The notes beneath the pieces were generated by a model, which did not search any database, was not told the origin of the DNA, and worked only from the letters and a program-made list of their open reading frames with translations. From contig JBOHVS010000240.1 of the NCBI GenBank assembly GCA_050735975.1, positions 1-50,735 on the forward strand: DNA of 50,735 nt, given 5' to 3'. Positions 16,242 through 24,928 of the stretch are shown piece by piece; position 1 is the stretch's first letter, and each line of letters starts with the position of its first letter. The position numbers were made by a program, and so were the translations under genes. This DNA comes from DATMBL01 sp050735975 (GTDB taxonomy: Bacteria > Desulfobacterota > Binatia > UBA9968).

Positions 16242-17285
16242 ATGAAAGCCATCGTCCTTAACGAGTTCGGCGGTCCCGAGGTTTTGCATCGGGAAGACGT
16301 TCCGACCCCCGCGCCCGCCGCAGGAGAAGTTCTCGTTCAGGTCCATTCTGTGTCGGTGAATCGCACGCTCGATCTGATCGTGCGCCAGGGGAATTATCCG
16401 GTCAAGATTCAAATGCCGCACGTCTTGGGCGTTGATCCCGCGGGGGTGATTACTCAAATCGGCGCGGGAGCGGATAAATTCAAGGTCGGCGACCGAGTTG
16501 CCGTAGTCTCGTTCATAGCCTGCCAAACGTGCAAACAATGCTCCAAAGGCGAGGAGGCCAACTGTCTTCGCAGCCGGCACATCGGTCTTCATCACTGGGG
16601 CGGTTACGCGGAGTTTGTTGCAGTGCCGGCGCGCAATGCTTTCAGCCTTCCCCGTAACGTTTCTTTCGCCGATGGAACCGTTATCACGCGCCACTTTCCA
16701 ATGGCGTTCAATCTTCTCGCGACCAAGGCCGGACTAAAACCCGGTGAGTGGGTCGTGGTCATGGGCGCGACCGGAGCTCTCGGCAGCTGCTGCATTCAAG
16801 TCGCAAAGATGCTAGGCGCTAAAGTCATCGCCGGAGCAGGCGCGGACGAGCGGGTCGCCGCGGCAAAAACTTATGGGGCCGATTTCGGCATCAATTACCG
16901 CCGGCGAAATTTAACCGAAGAAGTAATGAAACTGACAGACGGCGAGGGCGCGGACGTGGTGTGCGAGAATATCGCCGATCCGACGCTCTGGCCGTCGGCA
17001 TTGAATAGTCTCGCGATGGGCGGCCGGCTTGTGACAGCGGGCGCGCATGGCGGTGGCACCGTGCCTCTTGACGTGAGGCAACTGTATATGCGGAGGCTGC
17101 GCATTATCGGCGCCGCCGGGACCAACCTCCGCGACGTCGACAAAGCGCTGGAAGCCGCCGCAGCCGGAAGGATCAAGGCGATAATCGACCGCATCCTGCC
17201 GCTTCGCGAGGCGGCCGAAGCGCATCGAATCCTCGAACAGAGTCAAACCCTGGGAAAAATCATTCTGGATCCGACCAGGCAGTAG
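16242..17285 (+). CDS. Medium-chain dehydrogenase/reductase with structural-zinc lobe
   Basis: The product is 347 residues. The N-terminal catalytic domain starts MKAIVLNEFGGPEVLHREDV, and a Rossmann domain with VVVMGATGALGSCCIQVAKM binds NAD(P)H. Four cysteines in ACQTCKQCSKGEEANC form the structural-zinc lobe of alcohol dehydrogenases. The catalytic-zinc ligands are missing: the usual Cys loop reads SVSVNRTLDL and the GHE motif reads HVLGVDPAG. The enzyme is therefore probably a zinc-independent quinone or enoyl reductase that kept the structural lobe. It is transcribed divergently from the LVIVD gene across a 193-base gap. Substrate unknown. Confidence 0.88.
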   Translation: MKAIVLNEFGGPEVLHREDVPTPAPAAGEVLVQVHSVSVNRTLDLIVRQGNYPVKIQMPHVLGVDPAGVITQIGAGADKFKVGDRVAVVSFIACQTCKQCSKGEEANCLRSRHIGLHHWGGYAEFVAVPARNAFSLPRNVSFADGTVITRHFPMAFNLLATKAGLKPGEWVVVMGATGALGSCCIQVAKMLGAKVIAGAGADERVAAAKTYGADFGINYRRRNLTEEVMKLTDGEGADVVCENIADPTLWPSALNSLAMGGRLVTAGAHGGGTVPLDVRQLYMRRLRIIGAAGTNLRDVDKALEAAAAGRIKAIIDRILPLREAAEAHRILEQSQTLGKIILDPTRQ

Positions 17286-17346
17286 CTTTAGGTCACGACG
17301 AACCGTCGAATAGGTTTGGCAATTGTCGTGGCAATCGGGTTCCTGC

Positions 17347-17524
17347 GTCATCCTGAACGTCAGACTGTGTGAAAACTCTTTCGGAGCCCTTCGACGGCAC
17401 TCAGGGCGAACGGATAAGTACTCAATTTCTAATCAAACCGCACCGTTCGTGGTGAGCCCAGTCGAGCCAATGAACGTCTGACGGAGTGAAGGATCTAGAC
17501 TCTTCGGCTTCGCCTCAGAATGAC
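17347..17524. repeat. Composite intergenic repeat, one element apparently inside another
   Basis: Outer inverted ends are GTCATCCTGA (17347-17356) and TCAGAATGAC (17515-17524). Inside, the 8-base direct repeat TGAACGTC at 17354-17361 and 17471-17478 brackets about 109 bases. That inner segment carries GAGCCCTTCGACGGCACTC and GGGCGAACGG strings related to repeat family A. The simplest reading is an inner element inserted into an older outer one with an 8-base target duplication. The remaining bases between 17286 and 17625 hold no gene. Confidence 0.5.
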
Positions 17525-17625
17525 GCCCAAAGGAAATCGCGGCTGATACTTGAGATTGCCGCCGTTTACAGCCACAAAGCGCCCGTGTTAAACACGAGCA
17601 CTACCACCAAAGAAGGAGGTCACCC

Positions 17626-18468
17626 ATGGCCAAGCTCGTTACCATCATCGGGATCACCCACAACCCGTTCATGCCGCGTCTCTTCCAACAACCCCAGCAA
17701 CCGCCCGGAGCGGCGAAAGTGAAAGAGAGAATCGCGATGATGCGGAAAAGACTCGCCGACGCGAAGCCTGACGTGCTGATCACGATCGGCAACGATCATC
17801 TGCATCAGTTCTTTATGGATAACATGCCTCCGTTCATGATCGGCAAGATGGAGAGCTACGAAGGCACGTTCCATGACGAGATTCGCGAATTCGGGTTGCC
17901 GACCTGCAAACTTCCCGGCGATCGGGATCTGTCTGATCACATTCTCGAGCGCTCGTTGGACCAGGGGATCGACTTCTCCTACTCCAACGAACTGACCATC
18001 GATCACTCGATTGTCGTGCCCATGATGTTCGTCCGGCCCGAAATGGACATTCCGATAGTTCCGATCCTGACCAACTGCATCGCGCCGCCCATGCCGCGGC
18101 CCAAGCGCTTTTATGAAGTCGGCGTTGCGATACGCAAAGCCATCGACAGCATTCCCGGCGAGCGCCGAGTGGGCGTGCTTGTCAGCGGCCATCTGTCGCT
18201 GGAAGTCGGCGGACCAAGGCAGTTTGAACGCCGTCTCATGGACCCCGAATTCGACGCTGCCGCCGTCGGCTGGTTACAACACGGAGACGTTCAAGCAGCG
18301 TCGGAGGGTTGTACTCCCGAGAGAATGATGAAAGCTGGAAATATGACAACGGGCTATCTGAACTTTTTGATGATGATGGGAGTGGCAAACGCAAATCAAC
18401 CCTCGTACGCAGAAGGTTTAGACGCGGGCTTCCCGGCGGTACCGTTCTTTAGCTGGGACAACGGCTAG
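17626..18468 (+). CDS. Class III extradiol ring-cleavage dioxygenase, LigB-type subunit
   Basis: The product is 280 residues and starts at ATG 17626 with a near-perfect AAGGAGGT upstream. It matches the catalytic beta subunit of protocatechuate 4,5-dioxygenase-like enzymes. Likely iron ligands are H12 (GITHNPF) and H58 or H60 (GNDHLHQF); the conserved acid-base histidine fits H189 (LVSGHLSLEVGG). H127 in TIDHSIVVPMMF is also a family position. These enzymes split catechol-type rings with Fe(II) and O2. The matching small alpha subunit lies two genes downstream (18759-19070), with a UPF0016 gene between. The class is secure; the natural substrate (protocatechuate, gallate or another catechol) is not. 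Confidence 0.9.
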   Translation: MAKLVTIIGITHNPFMPRLFQQPQQPPGAAKVKERIAMMRKRLADAKPDVLITIGNDHLHQFFMDNMPPFMIGKMESYEGTFHDEIREFGLPTCKLPGDRDLSDHILERSLDQGIDFSYSNELTIDHSIVVPMMFVRPEMDIPIVPILTNCIAPPMPRPKRFYEVGVAIRKAIDSIPGERRVGVLVSGHLSLEVGGPRQFERRLMDPEFDAAAVGWLQHGDVQAASEGCTPERMMKAGNMTTGYLNFLMMMGVANANQPSYAEGLDAGFPAVPFFSWDNG

Positions 18469-18472
18469 CTTT

Positions 18473-18745
18473 ATGGAATGGAAGGTTCTATCAATCGTGT
18501 TCGCGTCGGTATTTGTTGCCGAGCTTGGCGATAAGACGCAGTTGGCGACGATGTTGTTTGCGGCCGACAAGCAGACCAGCAAGCTGGCGGTTTTCGCCGG
18601 AGCGTCCGCGGCCTTGGTTCTAACGTCCGCTATCGGCGTGCTGGCGGGATCGCTCGTGTCCAATTACGTGAGCGAAAGGCAGCTCCAGGTTGTGGCCGGA
18701 ATAGGTTTCATCGCCATCGGCATTTGGACGTTGTTCAAGGCATAG
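18473..18745 (+). CDS. UPF0016/GDT1-family cation transporter, single-repeat form
   Basis: The product is 90 residues with three hydrophobic helices. It carries the family signature E-L-G-D-K-T at residues 17-22 (VAELGDKTQLATMLFAA). Eukaryotic and many bacterial relatives (TMEM165, MneA) have two such repeats and export Mn2+ or Ca2+. A 90-residue protein must pair with itself or a second half. It begins four bases after the LigB stop and ends 13 before the LigA-like start, so it is translated as part of the same unit. A link to metal supply of the extradiol enzyme is a guess. No second half gene is visible. Confidence 0.85.
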   Translation: MEWKVLSIVFASVFVAELGDKTQLATMLFAADKQTSKLAVFAGASAALVLTSAIGVLAGSLVSNYVSERQLQVVAGIGFIAIGIWTLFKA

Positions 18746-18758
18746 CGGAGGAATCGAG

Positions 18759-19070
18759 ATGAGCAAGTATCTGATGAACAAACTCATTCACCACGTCAAC
18801 ATGAACGAGGCGGCGGAAAATGAGTACAAGCACGATCCTCGCGCCTACGTCGAAAAGTGGGAAAAAGGCCAGAAGCTAAAGCTCGCGCCCGAGGAGCGCG
18901 AGGCGCTTGCCACTAAGGATTACGGCAAACTCTATGCCCTCGGCGCGCATCCGTTCACGCTCTGGAGTTTCACCGAAGCCGTCTGGGTCGACGAAGTGCC
19001 GCGAGAAGAATTAGTCAGGGACTATAAAGAAAAAACGGCGAAAGCCGGCTATCCGGATTTCAAGACATAG
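18759..19070 (+). CDS. LigA-type small subunit of extradiol dioxygenase
   Basis: The product is 103 residues, all helical. It has the LigA-family features: MSKYLMNKLIHHVNMNEAAE at the N-terminus, then an LTPEER-like segment (KLAPEEREALATKDYGKLY) and GAHPFTLW. In LigAB enzymes this subunit caps the active site of LigB. GGAGG lies nine bases before ATG 18759. Its separation from ligB by the UPF0016 gene is unusual, since ligA and ligB normally adjoin or fuse. It is the last gene of the plus-strand run. Confidence 0.87.
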   Translation: MSKYLMNKLIHHVNMNEAAENEYKHDPRAYVEKWEKGQKLKLAPEEREALATKDYGKLYALGAHPFTLWSFTEAVWVDEVPREELVRDYKEKTAKAGYPDFKT

Positions 19071-19153
19071 AATTCGTTTCATCGAGATCTGCAAAAACCT
19101 CTGCCCCGTTCAATCATCGAAACTAAACGGTTTCTATCACCACTCCGCCTTTA

Positions 19154-19621
19154 TCAGCGGAAGAACGCTCCCGGCGGCCACCTCATTTCGAGCATGTACT
19201 CGAAGATTCCCCAGATGACCGCAAAACTAAAGGCTGTTGCAACAAGAGAAGTAATCCACTGCTCTCTGCCTTCGATCAACGTGTAGAGAAGAACCAAAAG
19301 CGGAAGCGCGATCACGATGCCCAGAAGCCAGATGCCGAGCGCGCCGCCTATGAACCACGCGAAAAAAAGCATCGTGCGTTGCATTTCGATCCTCTTGTCG
19401 AGCTTGACATCGTAAACCTCATCCATTTCGGTTCCGCCGCCACCCTCCCGGCGCGCTTCCCAGCCCGTCGCATCCCGGTACAATTGCACAACCGCCAGAA
19501 TAGCTCCCGGCAGGGCCGCAACGTAGATAGGAAAGATTTTCGCGATGTCGGGCCACTGCCAGCCGGTGAAGGCCGCGCCCAAAAAGACCGCAAGGAAGAA
19601 TAACGTTAGATTAGCTTTCAT
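19154..19621 (-). CDS. tctB: Tripartite tricarboxylate transporter, TctB small membrane subunit
   Basis: The product is 155 residues with four hydrophobic helices and a hydrophilic loop (about residues 50-80) between the first and second pairs, the normal layout of TctB. The start overlaps the end of tctA by 11 bases, so the two are translationally coupled. ATG 19621 is preceded by GAGGACCGG. The family works with TctA and a periplasmic TctC protein to import citrate or other carboxylates using an ion gradient. No tctC is adjacent. Confidence 0.85.
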   Translation of the reverse strand: MKANLTLFFLAVFLGAAFTGWQWPDIAKIFPIYVAALPGAILAVVQLYRDATGWEARREGGGGTEMDEVYDVKLDKRIEMQRTMLFFAWFIGGALGIWLLGIVIALPLLVLLYTLIEGREQWITSLVATAFSFAVIWGIFEYMLEMRWPPGAFFR

Positions 19622-21149
19622 CGCCGGTCCTCGCTATCGCTCCCCTCAGAGAGGTTGTAGATTTGTTTTTGCTCTTGAGCCGACCTCGTAGAGTGAAAAC
19701 GAACGAGGTCGCAGCCAGGATCAACAAAACGATCACTGCCGGTCGAGAGAGCCAGCTGAACCCGTAACTTGCCATCGAGCGGTAGAGATATTTTTCCATC
19801 AGGTCTCCCAAGACGAGCCCGAGAATCATGGCCGGTCTAGGATAGCCAAAGCGCTTCATAAAATAGCCGACGAAGCCAAAAGCAACGACGGCAACCAGGT
19901 CTAACGGATCACGAGTCACACTGAAGGCGCCCATGAGAATAAAGAAGAAAAGCGTCGGAACCATGAGCGAATAACGGACTTGAGCGAGCTTCGCCAGCTG
20001 CCCGGCCAAAGTGAAACCGATCAAGGTTCCCATCATTCCTGAAATCCCCTGAATCCATACCACGCTGTAGATCACATCCAGGTTCTTTTTCACCATCTCC
20101 GGCCCCGGCAGATACCCCCACGCAACCAGGGCAACTATGAAAAGAGCTGTCACCACTCCTTGGGGGAATCCCAACAGCAAAGTCGTTACGAGATCGCCGC
20201 CGTCTTTGGCATCATTGGCGCTCTCGGGAGCGATAACTCCGCGTACGTCGCCTCGGCCGAAGTTCTCTTTTCCGCCCTTGGCGGTCTGAGCCGCGTGCCC
20301 ATAGGCAAGCCAGTCCACCACCTGAGAGCCGAGTCCGGGGACAATTCCCACCCACACCCCTATGAAACTGCAGCGCAAAACCAGCCACCATTCGCGTAAA
20401 GTATCCTTGACTCCGTCCAGTAAACTTCCCTTCAGAGGAGCGGGCTGCTGCTCAACTCCGAGCTTGGTAAGAGCCAAATCCAGCGCCGACGGAATACCGA
20501 ACACCGCCAGCGCGATAATACTTATTGAAATACCGTCCAGAAGATACGGCTCGTCAAAGACGAAGCGCATGATGCCGCTTTGCGCCTGCTGGCCGACGGT
20601 TGCGAGAAGCAGCCCAAAGGCTGCGGCAATGAGTCCTTTGATCGGCCGGCGGCCCGCCAAGACGGCTATCATGCTGAGCCCCCAAAGCATGACGACAAAG
20701 AGCTCAGGAGATCCCATGAGGTAAATGAGCGGTCTGGCCGCAGGGATGGCCAAAATTAGAGTCAAGGTTCCGACCAGACATCCCATCCCCCCCGCGGTAA
20801 AAGAAGCTCCCAGAGCGCGGCGGCCCTGTCCACTTTTACCCATCGGATATCCGTCGAGTATAGTGGCCTGAGAGCCGCTGCCACCTGGAATGCCAAAGAG
20901 GATCGGGAGGTAAGCGGCGCATATAGCGCTAACCGAGCTGGCCCCGATCAAGAGCGCCATCCCGGTGATAGGTTCCCACCTTATAACGACGGGCAATAAG
21001 ATCGCATACACAAGCGGCATGCCTAGCCCTTGGGGCGCCACCGCGGTGAAGGTACCTATGCCGACCCCGATCAGCATGGCCAAAAACACATTCAGGTGCA
21101 GAAGATTCAACAAACCCTTTACCGCTGCATCGAACAGCGAAACATCCAT
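19611..21149 (-). CDS. tctA: Tripartite tricarboxylate transporter, TctA large membrane subunit
   Basis: The product is 512 residues with about twelve membrane helices. The N-terminal family motif GIGIGTFTAVAPQGLGMP and the internal repeat around GIVPGLGSQVVDWLAYGHAA are visible, along with FGRGDVRGVIAPESANDAKD, a hallmark of TctA. It is first in a two-gene minus-strand operon with tctB. A TctC-type binding protein must be encoded elsewhere. Carboxylates are the likely substrates by family; the exact one is unknown. Confidence 0.92.
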   Translation of the reverse strand: MDVSLFDAAVKGLLNLLHLNVFLAMLIGVGIGTFTAVAPQGLGMPLVYAILLPVVIRWEPITGMALLIGASSVSAICAAYLPILFGIPGGSGSQATILDGYPMGKSGQGRRALGASFTAGGMGCLVGTLTLILAIPAARPLIYLMGSPELFVVMLWGLSMIAVLAGRRPIKGLIAAAFGLLLATVGQQAQSGIMRFVFDEPYLLDGISISIIALAVFGIPSALDLALTKLGVEQQPAPLKGSLLDGVKDTLREWWLVLRCSFIGVWVGIVPGLGSQVVDWLAYGHAAQTAKGGKENFGRGDVRGVIAPESANDAKDGGDLVTTLLLGFPQGVVTALFIVALVAWGYLPGPEMVKKNLDVIYSVVWIQGISGMMGTLIGFTLAGQLAKLAQVRYSLMVPTLFFFILMGAFSVTRDPLDLVAVVAFGFVGYFMKRFGYPRPAMILGLVLGDLMEKYLYRSMASYGFSWLSRPAVIVLLILAATSFVFTLRGRLKSKNKSTTSLRGAIARTGDES

Positions 21150-21478
21150 ATCGATTTCCTTGCCGGCTAAGATTTTATTTCTTTAGCGATCGCCCGCGCG
21201 GACCAGCGATTTTAGTGATAACACCTACGAACGGTCACAATCTCCGGAGTCCGTGCGCTCTAAGTTAAGGGCGCGGCCATTCAATTACGGACTGTTTCGC
21301 TTGTCAAGCCAATATTTGGACCTTCTTGATGGATTTTTTTGGCTCCTCACGACTCCCTAAAAGTTCTCCCAAATACCTGGACGAGACTTCGTGCGACAAG
21401 CTCCGCAAATTTTCTCCGCGGATCTGCTTGATCGTCGCTGCTGATTTTAGTAGGCTGCGCAGGTTCATAAATTTTCTT

Positions 21479-22903
21479 ATGGGACCCCGAACACTACTTC
21501 TGGTTTTGGGTTTCGCGGCGGGTCTGGTTTCCGGCTGTACAGCCATTACGATCCCGTTTCTTCGCGGCACCGAATCGGCGCGGCCGATCGAGCGAATTGA
21601 AAAACAACAGGATCTCCTCACTCGGCCGGCTCAGCGCATCGAATCCGACCCTGTCAACCTCGCCCCAATCCGCCGGCAAGAGGCCCAAGAACACGATCTT
21701 GTTACCGCCGCAGTTGACCCTGAACTGAAAAAGAGCGAACCCCCAATCGCTCCGCACCAAGCCGAAGCCCCGTCTAGTGGGAACAGAGCGGAGAATCGGG
21801 AGCCATCGGCCGCCGGAGACGACGCCAGCAAGCGCGCAGCGCCGGCTTACTGGCCCGATGCGGATGATGGTTTGCTGGATTCGCTGCAGAAAGATCTTGA
21901 CAAAGCCGTGGCGCAGTCCAAGGAGCGGCGCCGTATTCAGTTCTCAAAAGCCGTCGTCGAGAATCCAAGAGTTCGTCACTATATCCACCAGTTCTCCAAG
22001 GTTCAAAAAGAGTATCTGGCCAAAACCCTAGCGCGATCGGGAAAGTACTTTCAGATGATTTCAAACGTGCTGCAAGAAGAGGGCTTGCCCGAGGAGTTGG
22101 CCTACCTCGCGCTCGTCGAAAGTAATTTTCACCCTTCCGCTATTTCGCGATCCGGCGCTGTCGGACTTTGGCAGTTTGTTCCCTCCACGGCCCGGCATTA
22201 TGGGTTGAAAATCGACCCCTGGATCGACGAACGCCGAGACCCGGTGAAGTCTACTCGCGCGGCCGCGGCTTACCTCAAAGATCTACACGATTACTTTGGC
22301 AGATGGTATCTCGCAACAGCGGCTTACAATGCCGGTCAGGGAGCGATTAACCGGGCGTTGCAAAAATCAGGCGCTAAGGACTACTGGACGCTCAGCCGGA
22401 AAAACCATCTGAGCGAGGAGACGCGCAATTTCGTTCCTAAGTTTGTCGCCGTCAGCTTGATCGCCAGTAATCCCCAAAAATATGGTTTTGGAGAGCTCGC
22501 TTACGAAGCGCCGCTTGAGTATGAAGAAGTCGAAATTTATCGACCTCTAAGATTGGACAGCGTGGCGCAGATGGCGGACACGGAGGTAGAGACTATTCGG
22601 AAACTCAATCCGGCGCTGCTGCGCAATGCTACGCCTCCGCAGCAGACAAGCTTTCGGCTCAGGCTGCCCGCAGGTAAAACACTCGTCTTTGCCAAAGCTT
22701 ATGAGCAGAGGGAAAAGGAAACAGAACACATCCAGATTGTCACACACGAGGTCCGGAAAGGCGAGACGCTTTTCTCGATCGCCCGGCGCTACGGCCAAGA
22801 GGTTCGCGCGTTGATGCGACTCAACGGTTTGTCCACTTCGCGCCTAAGGATCGGTCAGCGGCTCATGATAATCGTGGAAAGACTCCGCGGCGGATTAAGA
22901 TAG
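21479..22903 (+). CDS. mltD: MltD-like lytic transglycosylase lipoprotein with LysM
   Basis: The product is 474 residues from ATG 21479. This start places a lipoprotein signal at the N-terminus, MGPRTLLLVLGFAAGLVSGC, with the lipobox Cys at residue 20; the longer frame to 21326 adds a non-signal segment. A low-complexity linker leads to the SLT domain, with the catalytic glutamate in LALVESNFHPSAI, then AVGLWQFVPSTARHYGLKID and TAAYNAGQGAINRAL. The C-terminus holds a degenerate and a clear LysM repeat (VRKGETLFSIARRYGQEV). The enzyme cleaves peptidoglycan at the outer membrane. Its stop lies ten bases from the convergent citrate synthase stop. Confidence 0.9.
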   Translation: MGPRTLLLVLGFAAGLVSGCTAITIPFLRGTESARPIERIEKQQDLLTRPAQRIESDPVNLAPIRRQEAQEHDLVTAAVDPELKKSEPPIAPHQAEAPSSGNRAENREPSAAGDDASKRAAPAYWPDADDGLLDSLQKDLDKAVAQSKERRRIQFSKAVVENPRVRHYIHQFSKVQKEYLAKTLARSGKYFQMISNVLQEEGLPEELAYLALVESNFHPSAISRSGAVGLWQFVPSTARHYGLKIDPWIDERRDPVKSTRAAAAYLKDLHDYFGRWYLATAAYNAGQGAINRALQKSGAKDYWTLSRKNHLSEETRNFVPKFVAVSLIASNPQKYGFGELAYEAPLEYEEVEIYRPLRLDSVAQMADTEVETIRKLNPALLRNATPPQQTSFRLRLPAGKTLVFAKAYEQREKETEHIQIVTHEVRKGETLFSIARRYGQEVRALMRLNGLSTSRLRIGQRLMIIVERLRGGLR

Positions 22904-22913
22904 CGCCTTCTGC

Positions 22914-24200
22914 CTATTTTCTCTTATCCATCGACACATAATCACGCTTAGCAGGTCCCAAATAAAGCTGTTTCGGGCGGGCGAGTTTCTGGTCCGGATC
23001 GCCCAGCATCTCTTCCCACTGAGCGATCCAGCCGGAGGTGCGCGGGATGGCGAAAAGGACCGGGAACATATCCATGGGCAACCCCATGGACTGGTAAATC
23101 AGCCCCGAGTAGAAATCGACGTTTGGATAGAGTTTGCGTTTTATAAAATAGTCGTCGCTTAACGCGATGCGCTCCAGCTCGAGAGCTATATCGAGCAGCC
23201 GATTGCGGCCCTTGACCTCGAAGACCTGATCGGCGACGTGCTTAATAATCTTGGCACGGGGATCGTAGTTCTTGTAAACCCGGTGGCCGAAGCCCATGAG
23301 CCGTCCCTCGCCCCCCTTCACTTTTTCGATAAACTCGGGGACCTTGTCTTTGGACCCGATTTCCATAAGCATCCGCAGAACCGCCTCGTTGGCGCCGCCG
23401 TGAAGAGGTCCGTACAGAGCGGCAGCGGCGCCGGCGACTGCGGAATAGGGATCGGACTGCGAGCTGCCGACGCCGCGCATGGCGTTGGTGCTGCAATTCT
23501 GTTCATGGTCCGCGTGCAAAATGAAAAGGCTATCAAACGCCCTCTCGAGCACTGGATGCGGCTTGTACTTCAGCTCGGTCATCTTGAAAAGCATATTTAA
23601 AAAATTACCCGTGTAGCTCAGATCGTTGTCGGGGTACGAATACGGCAAGCCCAAGCTATGCCGGTAAGCGAACGCAGCCAAGGTCGGCATCTTGCTGATT
23701 AACCGGTACGTTTGCTCCCTGCGCGAGGCCGGGTCGAAGATTTTCTTCGCGGCGGGATAGAAAGTCGATAAAGCTCCAACGGTGCTGACTAGAATGCCCA
23801 TCGGATGCGCATCATGGTGGAAGCCGTCGATGAGCTTCTTGATGTTTTCATGAATGATCGAATGGTAGGTAACGTTATGACTCCAATCTTCCAACTCAGA
23901 CTTCGTCGGCAATTCACCCTTGAGAATCAAATAGGCGGTCTCCAGGTAGTTGCTCTGCTCTGCCAGCTGCTCAATCGGATAGCCGCGATACCGCAAGATT
24001 CCCTTGTCGCCATCGATATAGGTGATTTTGCTCTGGCACGAGGCAGTGTTCATAAAACCCGGGTCATAACTGACCAGCCCGTCGTCGCCGTTCACCTTGA
24101 TTTGGAACAAGTCGGTGGCCTTTATAGCCCCATTGCGAATGGGAATCTCGTACCGCTTGCCGGTCCGATTGTCGATGATTGTCAGTGTCTCTGAAGCCAT
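22914..24200 (-). CDS. gltA: Citrate synthase
   Basis: The product is 428 residues, the length of hexameric type II citrate synthases, which join oxaloacetate and acetyl-CoA. The catalytic triad is visible: His in ADHEQNCSTN, His in LYGPLHGGANEAVL and Asp in NVDFYSGLIYQ. The N-terminal domain (LTIIDNRTGKRYEIPIRNGA) resembles the type II small domain. ATG 24200 is preceded by AAAGGC. It stands alone, facing mltD tail to tail. Confidence 0.95.
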   Translation of the reverse strand: MASETLTIIDNRTGKRYEIPIRNGAIKATDLFQIKVNGDDGLVSYDPGFMNTASCQSKITYIDGDKGILRYRGYPIEQLAEQSNYLETAYLILKGELPTKSELEDWSHNVTYHSIIHENIKKLIDGFHHDAHPMGILVSTVGALSTFYPAAKKIFDPASRREQTYRLISKMPTLAAFAYRHSLGLPYSYPDNDLSYTGNFLNMLFKMTELKYKPHPVLERAFDSLFILHADHEQNCSTNAMRGVGSSQSDPYSAVAGAAAALYGPLHGGANEAVLRMLMEIGSKDKVPEFIEKVKGGEGRLMGFGHRVYKNYDPRAKIIKHVADQVFEVKGRNRLLDIALELERIALSDDYFIKRKLYPNVDFYSGLIYQSMGLPMDMFPVLFAIPRTSGWIAQWEEMLGDPDQKLARPKQLYLGPAKRDYVSMDKRK

Positions 24201-24289
24201 TGGATTGCCTTTCGAATACGTTCTACCCTCTTCCGTCTTTTTACTCTATTAGACCATCCTCTCTTGGTGGTCAACTCTGGTTCCGCTCG

Positions 24290-24739
24290 TTAAGAGGTCA
24301 GCACCCAGGAGACTTTCCACAGCGAATTTTCTCGGCTACAGCACGCTAAAGTCGCCGGGGCAAATTGGACTACGTTGCGGTCGGGATCGCCGGATACCAA
24401 CAATGCGGTAAGCCGGCCCATGCAGGGGAGATGTCCCACAAGCATCAGCGGATCTTGGGCGGCTTCCAGTTCCGCCTTCACTAGCATTGGGTCGTCTTCG
24501 GGCAATAAGCCGCTGATTGGTCGCACGCCGCTCAACGGCGACAAATACTCGGCGAGGATTTCTGCGGTCTCTTGAGCCCTCAATATCCCGGAGTGGACAA
24601 TCTCCGCGATCAAGATGTTTCTTTCGGCAGCGGCTTGCGCCACTCGCGTGACACCCTCTCTCCCGTCGGGAGTCAGAGGACGTTGCGAATCCGCCCCGTG
24701 TAAAACCGCCTCGCCGTGCCGTACCAGGTAGAAATCCAC
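24290..24739 (-). CDS. sixA: SixA-like phosphohistidine phosphatase
   Basis: The product is about 149 residues. GTG 24739 is preferred because the protein then begins VDFYLVRHGEA, as in SixA; a TTG 13 codons earlier is the alternative. The RHG motif holds the nucleophile histidine, HSGILRAQETAEIL follows, and the second histidine lies in LMLVGHLPCMGRL. SixA-type proteins dephosphorylate histidine-phosphorylated phosphocarrier proteins. The gene lies downstream of, and divergent from, the amino-acid ABC operon. Confidence 0.85.
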   Translation of the reverse strand: MDFYLVRHGEAVLHGADSQRPLTPDGREGVTRVAQAAAERNILIAEIVHSGILRAQETAEILAEYLSPLSGVRPISGLLPEDDPMLVKAELEAAQDPLMLVGHLPCMGRLTALLVSGDPDRNVVQFAPATLACCSRENSLWKVSWVLTS

Positions 24740-24928
24740 GTTGGACCCGGATTGAGAATGAATGCCGGCAGAATCCAATGCTCCCGGTGATCTCGATATC
24801 TGCCGCTCTCTAACTTCGTCGCAGCAGCGGCGCAGAGTAATCGCCGCCGAGTTTCGGTTGCAAAATGTCTTTGTTCATATAGTATGCCATCGAGTAATTT
24901 TCAATCTTAACAAATACATACCTGCGAC

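Noticed and set aside
24260..24285. GACCA...TGGTC hairpin upstream of the citrate synthase gene as a terminator
   Set aside because: The stem is only five pairs and no T-run follows on either strand.
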